A stretch of 64,000 nucleotides of DNA. Origin: Pseudomonas sp. CFII64. GTDB lineage: Bacteria > Pseudomonadota > Gammaproteobacteria > Pseudomonadales > Pseudomonadaceae. The notes beneath the pieces were generated by a model that was not told the origin of the DNA, ran no database searches, and saw only the letters and a list, made by a program, of their open reading frames with translations. This document shows, in pieces, positions 6,870 to 15,713 of the stretch (within the stretch, counting starts at the first letter, position 1; each line of letters opens with the position of its first letter). Where the stretch lies: assembly GCF_000416235.1 (NCBI RefSeq), contig NZ_ATLO01000049.1, positions 124,001 to 188,000 on the forward strand, written 5' to 3'. The position numbers were made by a program, and so were the translations under genes.

Positions 6870-9017
6870 TCAAGCCGGAATCGCCTTGGCCTTTGGCTCA
6901 CGAGCCCAGACCCGATGTTGGGCAATCGCGTCGAAGAACGTCTTGAACGACGCGCTATCTGCGACTTCCAGCAGGCCGGCATCCAGATCCAGATGCAGCA
7001 GGGTCACCAATTCCTTGGCTTCGCCGCTGAACGAGATGGCCTTGAGGTGCTTGTAGGCTTCCAGCATATAGTGCAGCGCCACGCCGTCACCACTCAGCGC
7101 CTTGACCGAAGCCGCACCGCCCGGAATGAACACCGCGTCGAACGCCACCGAAGGCAGGCCTTCCATTGACGCGTCCACCGCCAGAGTTGCGCCGCCAGCA
7201 GTCTTGACCGGCGCCGAGGTCGGGCCAAGCACCTTGGAATGCGCACCTTGCGCTTCCAGCGCGGCTTTCATCGCTGCCACGGCTTTGTCGTCCACGCCAT
7301 CCGCCACCAGAATCGCCACTTTGCGCGAAACAATGTCCCCGGAAAGCAGATTGGCCTGGCTCAGCAGCGGCGATTCCTTGATGGACGTCGATTTGGCGGG
7401 CACGGTTCCGGCTTTCGGTGCTGGCAGGCCCAGGTTCGCAGCTACGCGGCTGGCCAGTTCCAGATCGATGTTGGCGAGGATTTCATTCACCTGACGCGCA
7501 CGGATGTGCTCGCGCTCGACCTTGCCCAGCTCGAAGCTGTACGCCGCAATGATGTGCTCTTTCTCGTGGTGGCTCATGCTGTTGAAGAACAGCGTTGCCT
7601 GAGAGAAGTGATCGCCGAACGACTCGCTGCGCTCACGGACTTTGTGGGCTTCAACGCGCTCGTGATAAGTCTCGAAGCCGCCGTCTACCGGGCCAGCCGG
7701 GGTTTCTTTCGGCCAGCCGCCATCAATCGAATTCGGCTCGTAACTCGCGCGGCCTTTGTCGATGGTCGTGCGGTGCTGCGCATCACGTTGACCGTTGTGG
7801 TTCGGCGCAACCGGGCGGTTGATCGGGATTTCGTGGAAGTTCGGCCCGCCCAGGCGGCTGATCTGCGTGTCCGTGTAGGAAAACAGACGGCCTTGCAGCA
7901 GCGGATCGTTGGAGAAGTCGATGCCGGGCACGATGTGGCCGGGGCAGAACGCGACTTGCTCGGTTTCCGCAAAGAAGTTGTCCGGGTTGCGGTTGAGCAC
8001 CATTTTGCCCAGCGGCGTTACCGGCACCAGCTCTTCGGGGATGATTTTGGTTGGATCGAGCAGGTCGAAGTCGAACTTGTGCTCGTCTTCTTCGGCCACG
8101 ATCTGCACGCCCAGCTCCCATTCAGGGTAATCACCGGTCTCAATGGATTCCCACAGGTCGCGGCGGTGGAAGTCCGTGTCCTTGCCGGCGAGTTTCTGCG
8201 CTTCGTCCCAGACCAGCGAGCAGGTGCCGAACTTCGGTTTCCAGTGGAATTTGACGAAGCTCGATTTGCCGTCGGCGTTGATCATGCGGAAGGTGTGCAC
8301 GCCAAAGCCCTGCATGGTGCGCAGGCTTTTCGGGATGGCGCGGTCGGACATGGTCCAGAGCACCATGTGCGCCGATTCCGGCACCAGCGAGACGAAATCC
8401 CAGAACGTGTCGTGAGCGGAACCGCCAGTCGGGATTTCGTTATGCGGCTCAGGCTTCACGGCGTGAACGAAGTCGGGAAACTTGATCGCGTCCTGAATGA
8501 AAAATACCGGCATGTTGTTGCCGACCAGATCGTAGTTGCCTTCACCGGTATAAAACTTGACCGAGAACCCGCGCACGTCACGCACGGTATCGCCCGAGCC
8601 GCGCGGGCCTTGTACGGTGGAGAAGCGCACGAACACCGGGGTTTTCTTCCCCGGATCGCGCAGGAATTCCGCCTTGCTCAGCGCGGAGTGATTTTCATAG
8701 GTCTGGAAATAGCCATGAGCGCCGGTACCACGGGCGTGGACGATCCGCTCCGGGATGCGCTCGTGGTCGAAGTGGGTGATCTTCTCGCGCATGATGAAAT
8801 CTTCAAGCAGCGATGGACCGCGCGCGCCCACTTTCAGCGTGTTCTGGTTGTCGGAAACTTTCACGCCCTGATTGGTGCGCAGGGCCTGGTTGGTGGCGTC
8901 GGAGCGAAACTGTTCAAGGCTCTCGAGCTTTTCGTTGGTGTTGCCCCGGTCGAGCGTATCGGTGCCGGCCAGGTCACTTTTGGTGCTGGGTGCAATGGGT
9001 GTCTTTTTAGTAGCCAT
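6870..9017 (-). CDS. katE: Large-subunit (clade II) catalase HPII
   Basis: A 715-residue monofunctional heme catalase that breaks hydrogen peroxide into water and oxygen. The start is ATG at 9017, preceded by GAGGAG; an upstream in-frame extension of 35 codons has no such site. The heme-side catalytic His is in ERIVHARGTGAHGYF near residue 95, the distal Asn in DLVGNNMPVFFIQD near 165, and the proximal Tyr ligand in RLFSYTDTQISRLG near 380. Residues beyond about 560 form the extra C-terminal class I amidotransferase-like (flavodoxin-like) domain (KVAILVADGVDD... VAFDAVFIPGGAAS) that defines large catalases. KatE enzymes are commonly stationary-phase or stress induced; no operator was identified here. 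Confidence 0.94.
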   Translation of the reverse strand: MATKKTPIAPSTKSDLAGTDTLDRGNTNEKLESLEQFRSDATNQALRTNQGVKVSDNQNTLKVGARGPSLLEDFIMREKITHFDHERIPERIVHARGTGAHGYFQTYENHSALSKAEFLRDPGKKTPVFVRFSTVQGPRGSGDTVRDVRGFSVKFYTGEGNYDLVGNNMPVFFIQDAIKFPDFVHAVKPEPHNEIPTGGSAHDTFWDFVSLVPESAHMVLWTMSDRAIPKSLRTMQGFGVHTFRMINADGKSSFVKFHWKPKFGTCSLVWDEAQKLAGKDTDFHRRDLWESIETGDYPEWELGVQIVAEEDEHKFDFDLLDPTKIIPEELVPVTPLGKMVLNRNPDNFFAETEQVAFCPGHIVPGIDFSNDPLLQGRLFSYTDTQISRLGGPNFHEIPINRPVAPNHNGQRDAQHRTTIDKGRASYEPNSIDGGWPKETPAGPVDGGFETYHERVEAHKVRERSESFGDHFSQATLFFNSMSHHEKEHIIAAYSFELGKVEREHIRARQVNEILANIDLELASRVAANLGLPAPKAGTVPAKSTSIKESPLLSQANLLSGDIVSRKVAILVADGVDDKAVAAMKAALEAQGAHSKVLGPTSAPVKTAGGATLAVDASMEGLPSVAFDAVFIPGGAASVKALSGDGVALHYMLEAYKHLKAISFSGEAKELVTLLHLDLDAGLLEVADSASFKTFFDAIAQHRVWAREPKAKAIPA

Positions 9018-9384
9018 CAGGCAGAAACTCCTCGGTTCAGAACGGCCCGTATGCTCGATTCGGCAGGGCTCAAACAAGCGCGAATTCCCCCGCACGGTAC
9101 AGGGGCAAGTCGCGGTGCTCATTTAGTGACCGGGGAGAAAATCAGCCGTTCCGTGATTTTTTCAATCTTCGGTCGGTCGGTCAGTAGCGAAGCGTTCGTC
9201 GTCATTTATACGAAACCACTGATCGCCTTATTCCAAAATCGCAGGGCGCTTATGAAATAAATGCTAAATACCTCCGGGCGGACAGGCTAAAATGCGCGCC
9301 CGGCTTATCCAGCCGCTGCGAAGCAGCCCGTGTGCGTCCTGCCACTGCGCTGATTTTTTACCGCGCCCCCACAAGGTTCGCTAC
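9018..9384. other. Non-coding stretch between katE and metN
   Basis: About 370 bases separating divergent katE and metN. It must hold both promoters. An AT-richer patch (GAAATAAATGCTAAATACC near 9255) lies about 120 bases before metN. A short GGTCGGTCGGTCAGT repeat sits near 9172. I see no convincing regulator site, riboswitch or RNA gene. An in-frame extension of metN upstream to 9292 is open but lacks a ribosome-binding site. Confidence 0.5.
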
Positions 9385-10392
9385 GTGATCGAGTTTCATA
9401 ACGTCCACAAAACCTATCGGGTGGCAGGCAAGGAAATTCCGGCCCTGCACCCCACCAGCCTGCGCGTCGAAGACGGCCAGGTGTTCGGCCTCATCGGCCA
9501 TTCCGGCGCCGGCAAAAGCACTTTGCTGCGCCTGATCAATCGCCTGGAAACCCCGAGCGGCGGGCAGATCATTGTCGATGACGAAGACGTCACGGCACTG
9601 GACGCCAACGGCTTGCGGCGCTTTCGCCAGCAGGTCGGGATGATCTTCCAGCACTTCAATCTGCTGGCGTCCAAGACTGTGGCCGACAACGTTGCCATGC
9701 CGCTGACGCTGGCGGGCGACATGTCCCGCAAACAGATCGACCAGCGCGTCGCAGAATTGCTGGAGCGCGTGGGCTTGTCCGATCACGCGAAGAAGTATCC
9801 GTCGCAGCTGTCCGGCGGCCAGAAGCAACGCGTTGGCATTGCTCGCGCCCTGGCCACCAAGCCGAAAATCCTGCTGTGCGACGAGGCCACCAGCGCGCTG
9901 GACCCGCAAACCACGGCGTCGGTCCTGCAATTGCTGGCCGAGATCAATCGCGAGTTGAAGCTGACCATCGTCCTGATCACCCACGAGATGGACGTGATTC
10001 GTCGTGTCTGCGATCACGTGGCGGTGATGGATGCCGGTGTGATTGTCGAGCAGGGCACCGTGGCGGACGTGTTCCTGCATCCGCAGCACGCAACCACCAA
10101 GCGCTTCGTTCAGGAGCACGAGCAGATCGACGAAAGCGAACAGCGCGATGACTTCGCCCACGTCGAAGGCCGCATCGTGCGCCTGACGTTCCAGGGCCAG
10201 GCGACTTATGCGCCGCTGCTGGGTACGGTTGCCCGGGAAACCGGTGTCGACTACAGCATTCTTGCTGGTCGTATCGACCGCATCAAAGACACCCCTTATG
10301 GGCAACTGACGCTGGCCATCACTGGCGGCGACATGGACGCCGCGTTCGCGCGCTTTACCGCTGCGGATGTCGATATGGAGGTGCTGCGCTGA
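9385..10392 (+). CDS. metN: Methionine ABC transporter ATP-binding protein
   Basis: A 335-residue ATPase of the methionine importer. GTG at 9385 gives MIEFHNVHKTYRVAGKEIPAL, the usual MetN start; the longer open frame upstream begins with non-homologous sequence. Walker A is GHSGAGKST near residue 39, the signature LSGGQKQRVGIARAL near 141, and Walker B ILLCDEATSALD near 160. The C-terminal about 80 residues (from VEGRIVRLTFQGQATYAPLL) form the NIL/C2 regulatory domain that binds methionine and causes trans-inhibition. Its stop overlaps the metI start (TGATG), marking a metNIQ operon. Confidence 0.94.
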   Translation: MIEFHNVHKTYRVAGKEIPALHPTSLRVEDGQVFGLIGHSGAGKSTLLRLINRLETPSGGQIIVDDEDVTALDANGLRRFRQQVGMIFQHFNLLASKTVADNVAMPLTLAGDMSRKQIDQRVAELLERVGLSDHAKKYPSQLSGGQKQRVGIARALATKPKILLCDEATSALDPQTTASVLQLLAEINRELKLTIVLITHEMDVIRRVCDHVAVMDAGVIVEQGTVADVFLHPQHATTKRFVQEHEQIDESEQRDDFAHVEGRIVRLTFQGQATYAPLLGTVARETGVDYSILAGRIDRIKDTPYGQLTLAITGGDMDAAFARFTAADVDMEVLR

Positions 10393-11066
10393 TGGAAGCT
10401 TTCATCGAACTGTTTTCCAACGTCGACTGGCAGGAAATCTGGATCGCCACCGGCGATACCCTGAACATGCTCGTGGTTTCCCTGGGCTTTACGGTGCTGT
10501 TCGGCCTGCCGCTGGGCGTGCTGCTGTTCCTGACTTCCCCGCGCCAGTTGCTGGAAAACAAGCCGCTGTATTCGGTGTTGTCGATTGTGGTCAATCTGCT
10601 GCGCGCCTTGCCGTTCATCATTCTGCTGATCGTCATGATGCCGCTGACGCAGATCATCACCGGCACTTCACTGGGAATCCTCGGCACCTTGCCGCCGTTG
10701 ATCGCCGGGGCGACGCCGTTCTTTGCGCGACTGGTCGAGACGGCGCTGCGTGAGGTCGACAAGGGCATCATCGAAGCGACCCAGGCAATGGGCGCGACCA
10801 CGCGGCAGATCATCGTCAAGGCGCTGCTGCCGGAAGCGCGCCCCGGCATTCTTGCGGCGATTACTGTGACTGCGATTGCGCTGGTGTCGTTTACGGCAAT
10901 GGCCGGTGCGGTCGGCGCTGGCGGCCTGGGAGATCTGGCGATTCGCTACGGTTACCAGCGTTTCCAGAACGATGTGATGTTCGTGACGGTCGTATTGCTG
11001 TTGGTGCTGGTGCAGATCCTGCAAACCATCGGCGACAAACTGGTCGCGCACTACACGCACCGATAA
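10392..11066 (+). CDS. metI: Methionine ABC transporter permease
   Basis: A 224-residue inner-membrane permease with five hydrophobic segments. The conserved BPD-type loop (EATQAMGATTRQIIVKALLPEARPG, about residues 125-150) contacts MetN. The MetI-typical end segment GAGGLGDLAIRYGYQRF is near residue 175. The ATG overlaps the metN stop. Second gene of metNIQ. Confidence 0.94.
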   Translation: MEAFIELFSNVDWQEIWIATGDTLNMLVVSLGFTVLFGLPLGVLLFLTSPRQLLENKPLYSVLSIVVNLLRALPFIILLIVMMPLTQIITGTSLGILGTLPPLIAGATPFFARLVETALREVDKGIIEATQAMGATTRQIIVKALLPEARPGILAAITVTAIALVSFTAMAGAVGAGGLGDLAIRYGYQRFQNDVMFVTVVLLLVLVQILQTIGDKLVAHYTHR

Positions 11067-11131
11067 TTGAATTGGCTGGTGATGAACCAGCAAAGGCCTG
11101 CCACACGGCGGGCACTCAAGGGAGTTGATCC

Positions 11132-11905
11132 ATGAAAAAGCTGTTGGCTGTATTTGCCGCCGTCGCCGCGTTGTCTGCCCACGCCGATGAAACCCTGACC
11201 GTCGCCGCCAGCGCCGTGCCCCACGCCGAGATTCTCGAGTTCGTGAAACCGACGCTGGCCAAGGAAGGCGTCGATCTGCAGATCAAGGTCTTCAACGACT
11301 ACGTGCTGCCGAACGTGCAGGTTGCGGAAAAGCGCCTGGACGCCAACTTCTTTCAGCACCAGCCGTACCTGGATGAGTTCAACAAAGGCAAGGGCACTGA
11401 TCTGGTCAGCGTCGGCAAGGTTCACGTCGAACCGTTCGGCGCCTACGCGGACAAGATCAAATCCCTGGATGCATTGCCGGATGGTGCCAACGTCGCGATT
11501 CCTAACGACGCCACCAACGAAGGCCGCGCGCTCCTGCTGCTGGCCAAGGCCGGCCTGATCACCCTGAAGGACCCGAGCAGCATTACCGCGACGCCTAAAG
11601 ACGTGCAGCAAAACCCGAAAAACCTGAAGTTCCGCGAACTGGAAGCGGCAACGCTGCCACGGGTGCTGACTCAGGTCGACCTGGCGCTGATCAACACCAA
11701 CTACGCGCTGTCCGCCAAGCTTGATCCAACCAAGGATGCGCTGATCATCGAAGGTGCCGAATCGCCTTATGCCAACATCCTGGTGACCCGCACCGAGAAC
11801 AAGGACGCCGACGCAGTCAAGAAGCTCGTCGCTGCCTTGCAGAGCCCGGAAGTAAAAGCGTTCATTCTTGAGAAGTACAAAGGCGCTGTGGTTCCGGCGT
11901 TCTGA
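11132..11905 (+). CDS. metQ: Methionine-binding protein, NlpA family
   Basis: A 257-residue solute-binding protein for D/L-methionine. The N-terminus MKKLLAVFAAVAALSAHA is a Sec signal peptide with no lipobox, so this MetQ is predicted to be soluble in the periplasm instead of lipid-anchored. NlpA-family marks are LTVAASAVPHAEILEFVKP, DANFFQHQPYLDEFN near residue 70, VAIPNDATNEGRALLLL near 125 and QVDLALINTNYAL near 185. It is 65 bases after metI with a good GGGAG site at 11118. Downstream is a REP pair that may end the operon. Confidence 0.93.
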   Translation: MKKLLAVFAAVAALSAHADETLTVAASAVPHAEILEFVKPTLAKEGVDLQIKVFNDYVLPNVQVAEKRLDANFFQHQPYLDEFNKGKGTDLVSVGKVHVEPFGAYADKIKSLDALPDGANVAIPNDATNEGRALLLLAKAGLITLKDPSSITATPKDVQQNPKNLKFRELEAATLPRVLTQVDLALINTNYALSAKLDPTKDALIIEGAESPYANILVTRTENKDADAVKKLVAALQSPEVKAFILEKYKGAVVPAF

Positions 11906-11914
11906 TTGAATCCT

Positions 11915-12034
11915 GTAGGACCGGCTTCAGCCGGAGGAGATTATTCGGCACCGCGCATTGATTCAGCCTGATGCGGTGTTCGGAGCATAATCCTCGTGGC
12001 CCTCGGGCTCCTCGCGGCTAAAGCCGTTCCTACG
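11915..12034. repeat. REP pair (GTAGGACCGGCTT family)
   Basis: GTAGGACCGGCTTCAGCCGG at 11915 and the inverted CGCGGCTAAAGCCGTTCCTAC ending at 12034 form a facing pair of Pseudomonas-type REP sequences between convergent metQ and the TSUP gene. The same family recurs at 18491-18542, 23844-23931, 27703, 30805-30854, 31561 and inside the 113-bp array at 46261. Confidence 0.8.
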
Positions 12035-12072
12035 GGGGCGGGCAGCGATTACATTGCCGGTATGCAACCTTA

Positions 12073-12870
12073 TTAAAAGCGCAACGCAGACAGAATCAAT
12101 TCCCCAAGCGGATTCTCCTCGGTCATAACCAGTTTTACGGCCATGATAAAACACACCGTAATCAACATCGGCCTGATCAGATGGGCTCCAAATCGGACAG
12201 CGCATCGAGCGCCCAACTGTGCTCCGACAAAAGCCGCAGCGGCCATAGCCAAGGCAATGGGCAAATTGATTGCTCCCATCCAGGCAAAAACGGTAAGCGC
12301 ACCCAGGTTGCAGGACGCATTCAATAACTTACTGTTCGACATGGCGCGCAGGATTCCCTGGCCCATCAACAGAACGAAAGCGACCATAAAAAAAGAGCCA
12401 ACACCGGGGCCAAAGACACCGTCATAAAATCCGATCAATGGAGCAATGATCACTGTAAAAATCAGAATGGAAACTGTGGCTTTTCGTTCCGTATCGTCCA
12501 GCTTTGGAGCGAGGGCGAAGTAGGTCGCCACGATGATGAGCAATATCGGAACTATGAACTCGAGCGCCATCTTTGGGAGGTAACTGATCGAAAGCGCTCC
12601 CAAGGCACCTCCAAAGAAAGACATCACGGCCATTGGCGCCCCCCGGCGCCATTCAATCAGTCCTTTTCGCGCAAAAGCGACGGTGGCGGATAGCGTTGCG
12701 GAAGCGGCCTGGAATTTGTTGGTCGCAATTGCCACTACCGGATCAATGCCCGCCATGAACAATGCCGGCAAGGTAATAAGGCCACCCCCGCCCGCAATTG
12801 CATCAAAAAAACCGGCCAGAAAAGCGACAGCCGCCAGCGATAAAAGGATCGTGATATCTAACTCAATCAA
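12073..12870 (-). CDS. TSUP (TauE/SafE) family membrane permease
   Basis: A 265-residue protein with seven to eight hydrophobic segments and the family mark AGFFDAIAGGGGLITLPALF near residue 20, repeated in weaker form in the second half (GFYDGVFGPGVGSFFMVAF near 145). TSUP permeases move sulfonates, sulfite or other small organic anions. The start is TTG at 12870 with AGAGGTGA upstream. It is 34 bases behind the 2-oxoglutarate oxygenase gene on the same strand, so the two are probably one operon. Base composition is clearly less GC-rich than the flanking core genes, suggesting transfer. The substrate cannot be read from the sequence. Confidence 0.85.
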   Translation of the reverse strand: MIELDITILLSLAAVAFLAGFFDAIAGGGGLITLPALFMAGIDPVVAIATNKFQAASATLSATVAFARKGLIEWRRGAPMAVMSFFGGALGALSISYLPKMALEFIVPILLIIVATYFALAPKLDDTERKATVSILIFTVIIAPLIGFYDGVFGPGVGSFFMVAFVLLMGQGILRAMSNSKLLNASCNLGALTVFAWMGAINLPIALAMAAAAFVGAQLGARCAVRFGAHLIRPMLITVCFIMAVKLVMTEENPLGELILSALRF

Positions 12871-12904
12871 AAGCTCACCTCTGCTACTTGGGAATGTTTT
12901 GGTA

Positions 12905-13972
12905 TTAACCTTGTACGATAAGTGGGTCGTCGCTGAGAATTATGGGTTCGGCAAATCTGGAGTACCCAAACAGTCGAATAAGAAGCCGACGATTGTCCTG
13001 GATAATTTCCCGACAATGCAGGGCGCGGGAATTGTTAATGATGAGTGCAGAGGAAGGCTGCAATACAAAGGCGAAGGGCGTCGCTGACTGAATACAGGAT
13101 TTGAAATTCATGAACGCTTGCTTGATCAACGGTGTTGCGTCGGGAAGTACAGAAAATCGGTAATTGTTATACCTGACTGAGAAGTGGGCTTGCGGATCAA
13201 ATTCAAGAATCGAGACACTACTGTCCTGCTCACCTTTTCCCGTCATAAAAGAATCACTTCGGGTATATCTAAAAGAGCGGGAAGTCAAAGCCAGTGCATC
13301 CCGTATGCCAATTTCATCGAGAATTCTGCCCAGAGGAATTATGTGTGTTGGTTCATCAAGTGGATTCCAAAGGGCAGTAAGAATCAGCGAGGAGGGTGCC
13401 GGTGAGTGCAGATCTTGAGACTGGACTGAGCAGTGATAAGGTGCCTCGGTATGCGGCCCTAAACTCAGACCCGCATGCGAACTCAAATCAACAGGATGGG
13501 CCGGGCCTTCATCATCACGCGGGATTAGACCGCCCCCTTTGAAGTTAGCGACGAACCGGACTATTTTGCCGTCGTTATCCATATCAAATGCAAAGGTCCT
13601 TTGCTGAACCAGGCACAGCAGCAATTGATTACGGGCCGCCAGGTAATTGCCACGAGCGTCGCGTTCAAGTTCAGCGAGTGAGGGCAATACATCCGGGATA
13701 TCAAAATCATGCGGAACCAGCATTCCCGTGAACATCAGCACAGCCAAGTGACCGTCGGCGTAGTTATCCAGATACGTTTTTTGTTTTGCACTGAGTTTTG
13801 CAACAAGCATCTCAGCGTAGCGCTTCGCTATCTTCTGAACGCCAGAAGCTGAAGGACCACCTGCATCAGCCAGATGCCGGGTAAAAATATCCAGCGTTGA
13901 TGCCTGAGCTTCATTCAGAATGATTTCAACGATTTCTATCAGGTCATCCGAGGGTGGATGCAATTTATACAT
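12905..13972 (-). CDS. 2-oxoglutarate/Fe(II)-dependent oxygenase, clavaminate synthase-like
   Basis: A 355-residue protein with the 2-His-1-carboxylate iron site of the TauD/clavaminate synthase-like fold. HTE in GPHTEAPYHC near residue 176 gives His and acid; the distal His is in ALHCRE near 322, followed by the 2-oxoglutarate-binding Arg in RRLLIRLFGYSRF near 335. Length and the long helical N-terminus resemble amino-acid hydroxylases of the VioC/AsnO kind more than TauD itself. No signal peptide. It heads a likely two-gene operon with the TSUP permease and has an AT-rich upstream region (13980-14080). A role in hydroxylating an amino acid or cleaving a sulfonate is possible; the substrate is unknown. 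Confidence 0.75.
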   Translation of the reverse strand: MYKLHPPSDDLIEIVEIILNEAQASTLDIFTRHLADAGGPSASGVQKIAKRYAEMLVAKLSAKQKTYLDNYADGHLAVLMFTGMLVPHDFDIPDVLPSLAELERDARGNYLAARNQLLLCLVQQRTFAFDMDNDGKIVRFVANFKGGGLIPRDDEGPAHPVDLSSHAGLSLGPHTEAPYHCSVQSQDLHSPAPSSLILTALWNPLDEPTHIIPLGRILDEIGIRDALALTSRSFRYTRSDSFMTGKGEQDSSVSILEFDPQAHFSVRYNNYRFSVLPDATPLIKQAFMNFKSCIQSATPFAFVLQPSSALIINNSRALHCREIIQDNRRLLIRLFGYSRFAEPIILSDDPLIVQG

Positions 13973-14106
13973 TCGGCAAAAATACTCAGGCTAATAAGTT
14001 GCAGGAATAGAGATACCCACAAAAAATAAGCTATAAATTTCGCGCAAATGACATATATATTTATATGCTGGTGTACAAAATCTTGACCCGCTCGCCCTTT
14101 GGCGGA

Positions 14107-14176
14107 GCCAACCTGTTGGCGAGGCAATAGGCCGGTGTACTTGGCAACATCGCCTCGCAAAAAAGTTCGTTCCTAC
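14107..14176. repeat. Dispersed palindromic repeat downstream of SCO
   Basis: GTTGGCGAGGC (near 14114) is answered by GCCTCGC near 14151, followed by AAAAAAGTTCGTTCCTAC. The same family forms the hairpin at 6807-6851. It lies at the 3' end of the SCO gene and may help end that transcript. Confidence 0.5.
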
Positions 14177-14184
14177 AAGTTTTT

Positions 14185-14817
14185 TTATTTTCTGTTCAAC
14201 AACCCCGGTAATTGCGCCACCAGCTTCTGGTTATTCAACGGCGCACGAATGAATCCGCGTTGCGTGCCGTCCGGGCCGAGCAGGGCCAGGTTGCCGCTGT
14301 GATCCACGGTGTAGTTCGGTTTGCTGGTGTCGGCGGGTATGAACGGGATGCTCACCGAGTTGGCCAGTTTCTGGATGTCCGCAACGGACGCCGTCAGGCC
14401 GATGAACTCCTTGTCGAAATACCCCAGGTATTGCTTGAGTTGCGCCGGCGTGTCGCGGTTCGGATCGACGCTGATCAGCACCACGCGCAGGTTCGCCAGG
14501 ACGTCCTTGGGCAGTTCGCTCTTGATCTGTCGCAACTGGGCGAGGGTGGTCGGGCAGATGTCCGGGCAGAAGGTGTAACCGAAAAACAGCACCGTCCACT
14601 TGTCTTTCAACTCGCTGACGACCACTGGCTGGCCATCTTGATTGGTCATCGTCAGGTCGGGCAGCTTGCGGCTTTGCGGCAGCAGGATAACCCCGGCGTC
14701 GATCAACGCAGTCTGGTCACCCTGGCCCTTGCCTGACAGCACGCGGTTGACGGTCAGGCCGAGAATCAAGGCGACGATGGCTGCGAGGATAAAAACGGTC
14801 TTCTGGGTTCGAGTCAT
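14185..14817 (-). CDS. SCO1/SenC family copper chaperone
   Basis: A 210-residue membrane-anchored, thioredoxin-like protein that loads the CuA site of cytochrome c oxidase subunit II. The start is ATG at 14817, which overlaps the cyoE stop (ATGA); the longer open frame runs into cyoE. One N-terminal helix (TVFILAAIVALILGLTV) anchors it, with the rest in the periplasm. The copper ligands are the CPDIC pair in GYTFCPDICPTT near residue 80 and the His of NYTVDHSGNLALL near 168. Last gene of the coxB-coxA-...-ctaA-cyoE-SCO set. Confidence 0.92.
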   Translation of the reverse strand: MTRTQKTVFILAAIVALILGLTVNRVLSGKGQGDQTALIDAGVILLPQSRKLPDLTMTNQDGQPVVVSELKDKWTVLFFGYTFCPDICPTTLAQLRQIKSELPKDVLANLRVVLISVDPNRDTPAQLKQYLGYFDKEFIGLTASVADIQKLANSVSIPFIPADTSKPNYTVDHSGNLALLGPDGTQRGFIRAPLNNQKLVAQLPGLLNRK

Positions 14818-15713
14818 AGGGTCAACAGTAGGTAGTGGTCTACGAGCAGCGCGATGAACAGCAGGAACAAGTAGTAGATAGAGTACTTGAAGGTATTCAT
14901 CGCCGCGTGCGGCCGAGCGCCACGGTACAACACCCAGGTCCATTGCAGGAAGCGCGCGCCAAGTGCCAGGGCGCAAAGCAGGTACAACATCCCGCTCATC
15001 TGGATTACAAACGGCAACAGGCTGACTGCCAGCAGGATCAGCGTGTAGAACACGATATGCACTTTGGTGTAGTGCTCGCCATGGGTGACCGGCAGCATCG
15101 GAATGTCGGCCTTGGCGTATTCCTCCTTGCGATGAATCGCCAGCGCCCAGAAGTGCGGCGGCGTCCAGGCGAAGATGATCAACATCAGCAACAGCGGTTC
15201 GGCGCTGACGTGACCGGTCACTGCGACCCAGCCCAGCAACGGCGGCGCAGCGCCCGCCAGCCCGCCGATCACAATGTTCTGTGGTGTGGCACGCTTGAGA
15301 AAACCGGTGTAGATGACCGCGTAACCCAGCAACGAAGCCAGGGTCAGCCAGGCCGTCAATTGATTGGTAAAGGTCAACAATAACGCCTGGCCGCCCAGCG
15401 CCAGGATCAGCGCGAACGTCAGCGCGGCGCGTGGTGACACACGGCCCACGGCAATCGGGCGTTTATGGGTGCGGGCCATCAGTGCGTCGATCCGCCGATC
15501 CACCACATGATTGACCACCGCCGCACCGCCGGCACAACAGGCGATGCCCAGATTGCCAAACACCAGCACCGCCCAGGGCACGCCCGCGCGAGTGGCGAGG
15601 AACATGCCGATCAGCGAGGTAATCAGCATCAAGACCACGACCTTGGGCTTGGTCAGCTCCAGATAGTCGCGCCAGAGTGCCTGATGGGGGTGGGCGCGGG
15701 TTAGTGTGGTCAT
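14814..15713 (-). CDS. cyoE: Protoheme IX farnesyltransferase (heme O synthase)
   Basis: A 299-residue UbiA-family prenyltransferase that makes heme O from heme B, the first step towards the heme A of the aa3 oxidase. About nine hydrophobic segments are visible. The conserved NHVVDRRIDALMARTHKRPIA near residue 68 holds the Asp-rich and THKRP motifs of CyoE/CtaB. A second conserved loop is IFAWTPPHFWALAIHRKEEYAKADIPMLPV near 175. It overlaps ctaA upstream (ATGA) and SCO downstream, so the three are translationally coupled. Confidence 0.93.
   Translation of the reverse strand: MTTLTRAHPHQALWRDYLELTKPKVVVLMLITSLIGMFLATRAGVPWAVLVFGNLGIACCAGGAAVVNHVVDRRIDALMARTHKRPIAVGRVSPRAALTFALILALGGQALLLTFTNQLTAWLTLASLLGYAVIYTGFLKRATPQNIVIGGLAGAAPPLLGWVAVTGHVSAEPLLLMLIIFAWTPPHFWALAIHRKEEYAKADIPMLPVTHGEHYTKVHIVFYTLILLAVSLLPFVIQMSGMLYLLCALALGARFLQWTWVLYRGARPHAAMNTFKYSIYYLFLLFIALLVDHYLLLTL

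Noticed and set aside
7239..9260. Long plus-strand open frame of 673 codons
   Set aside because: Antisense to katE; the minus-strand catalase motifs are decisive.
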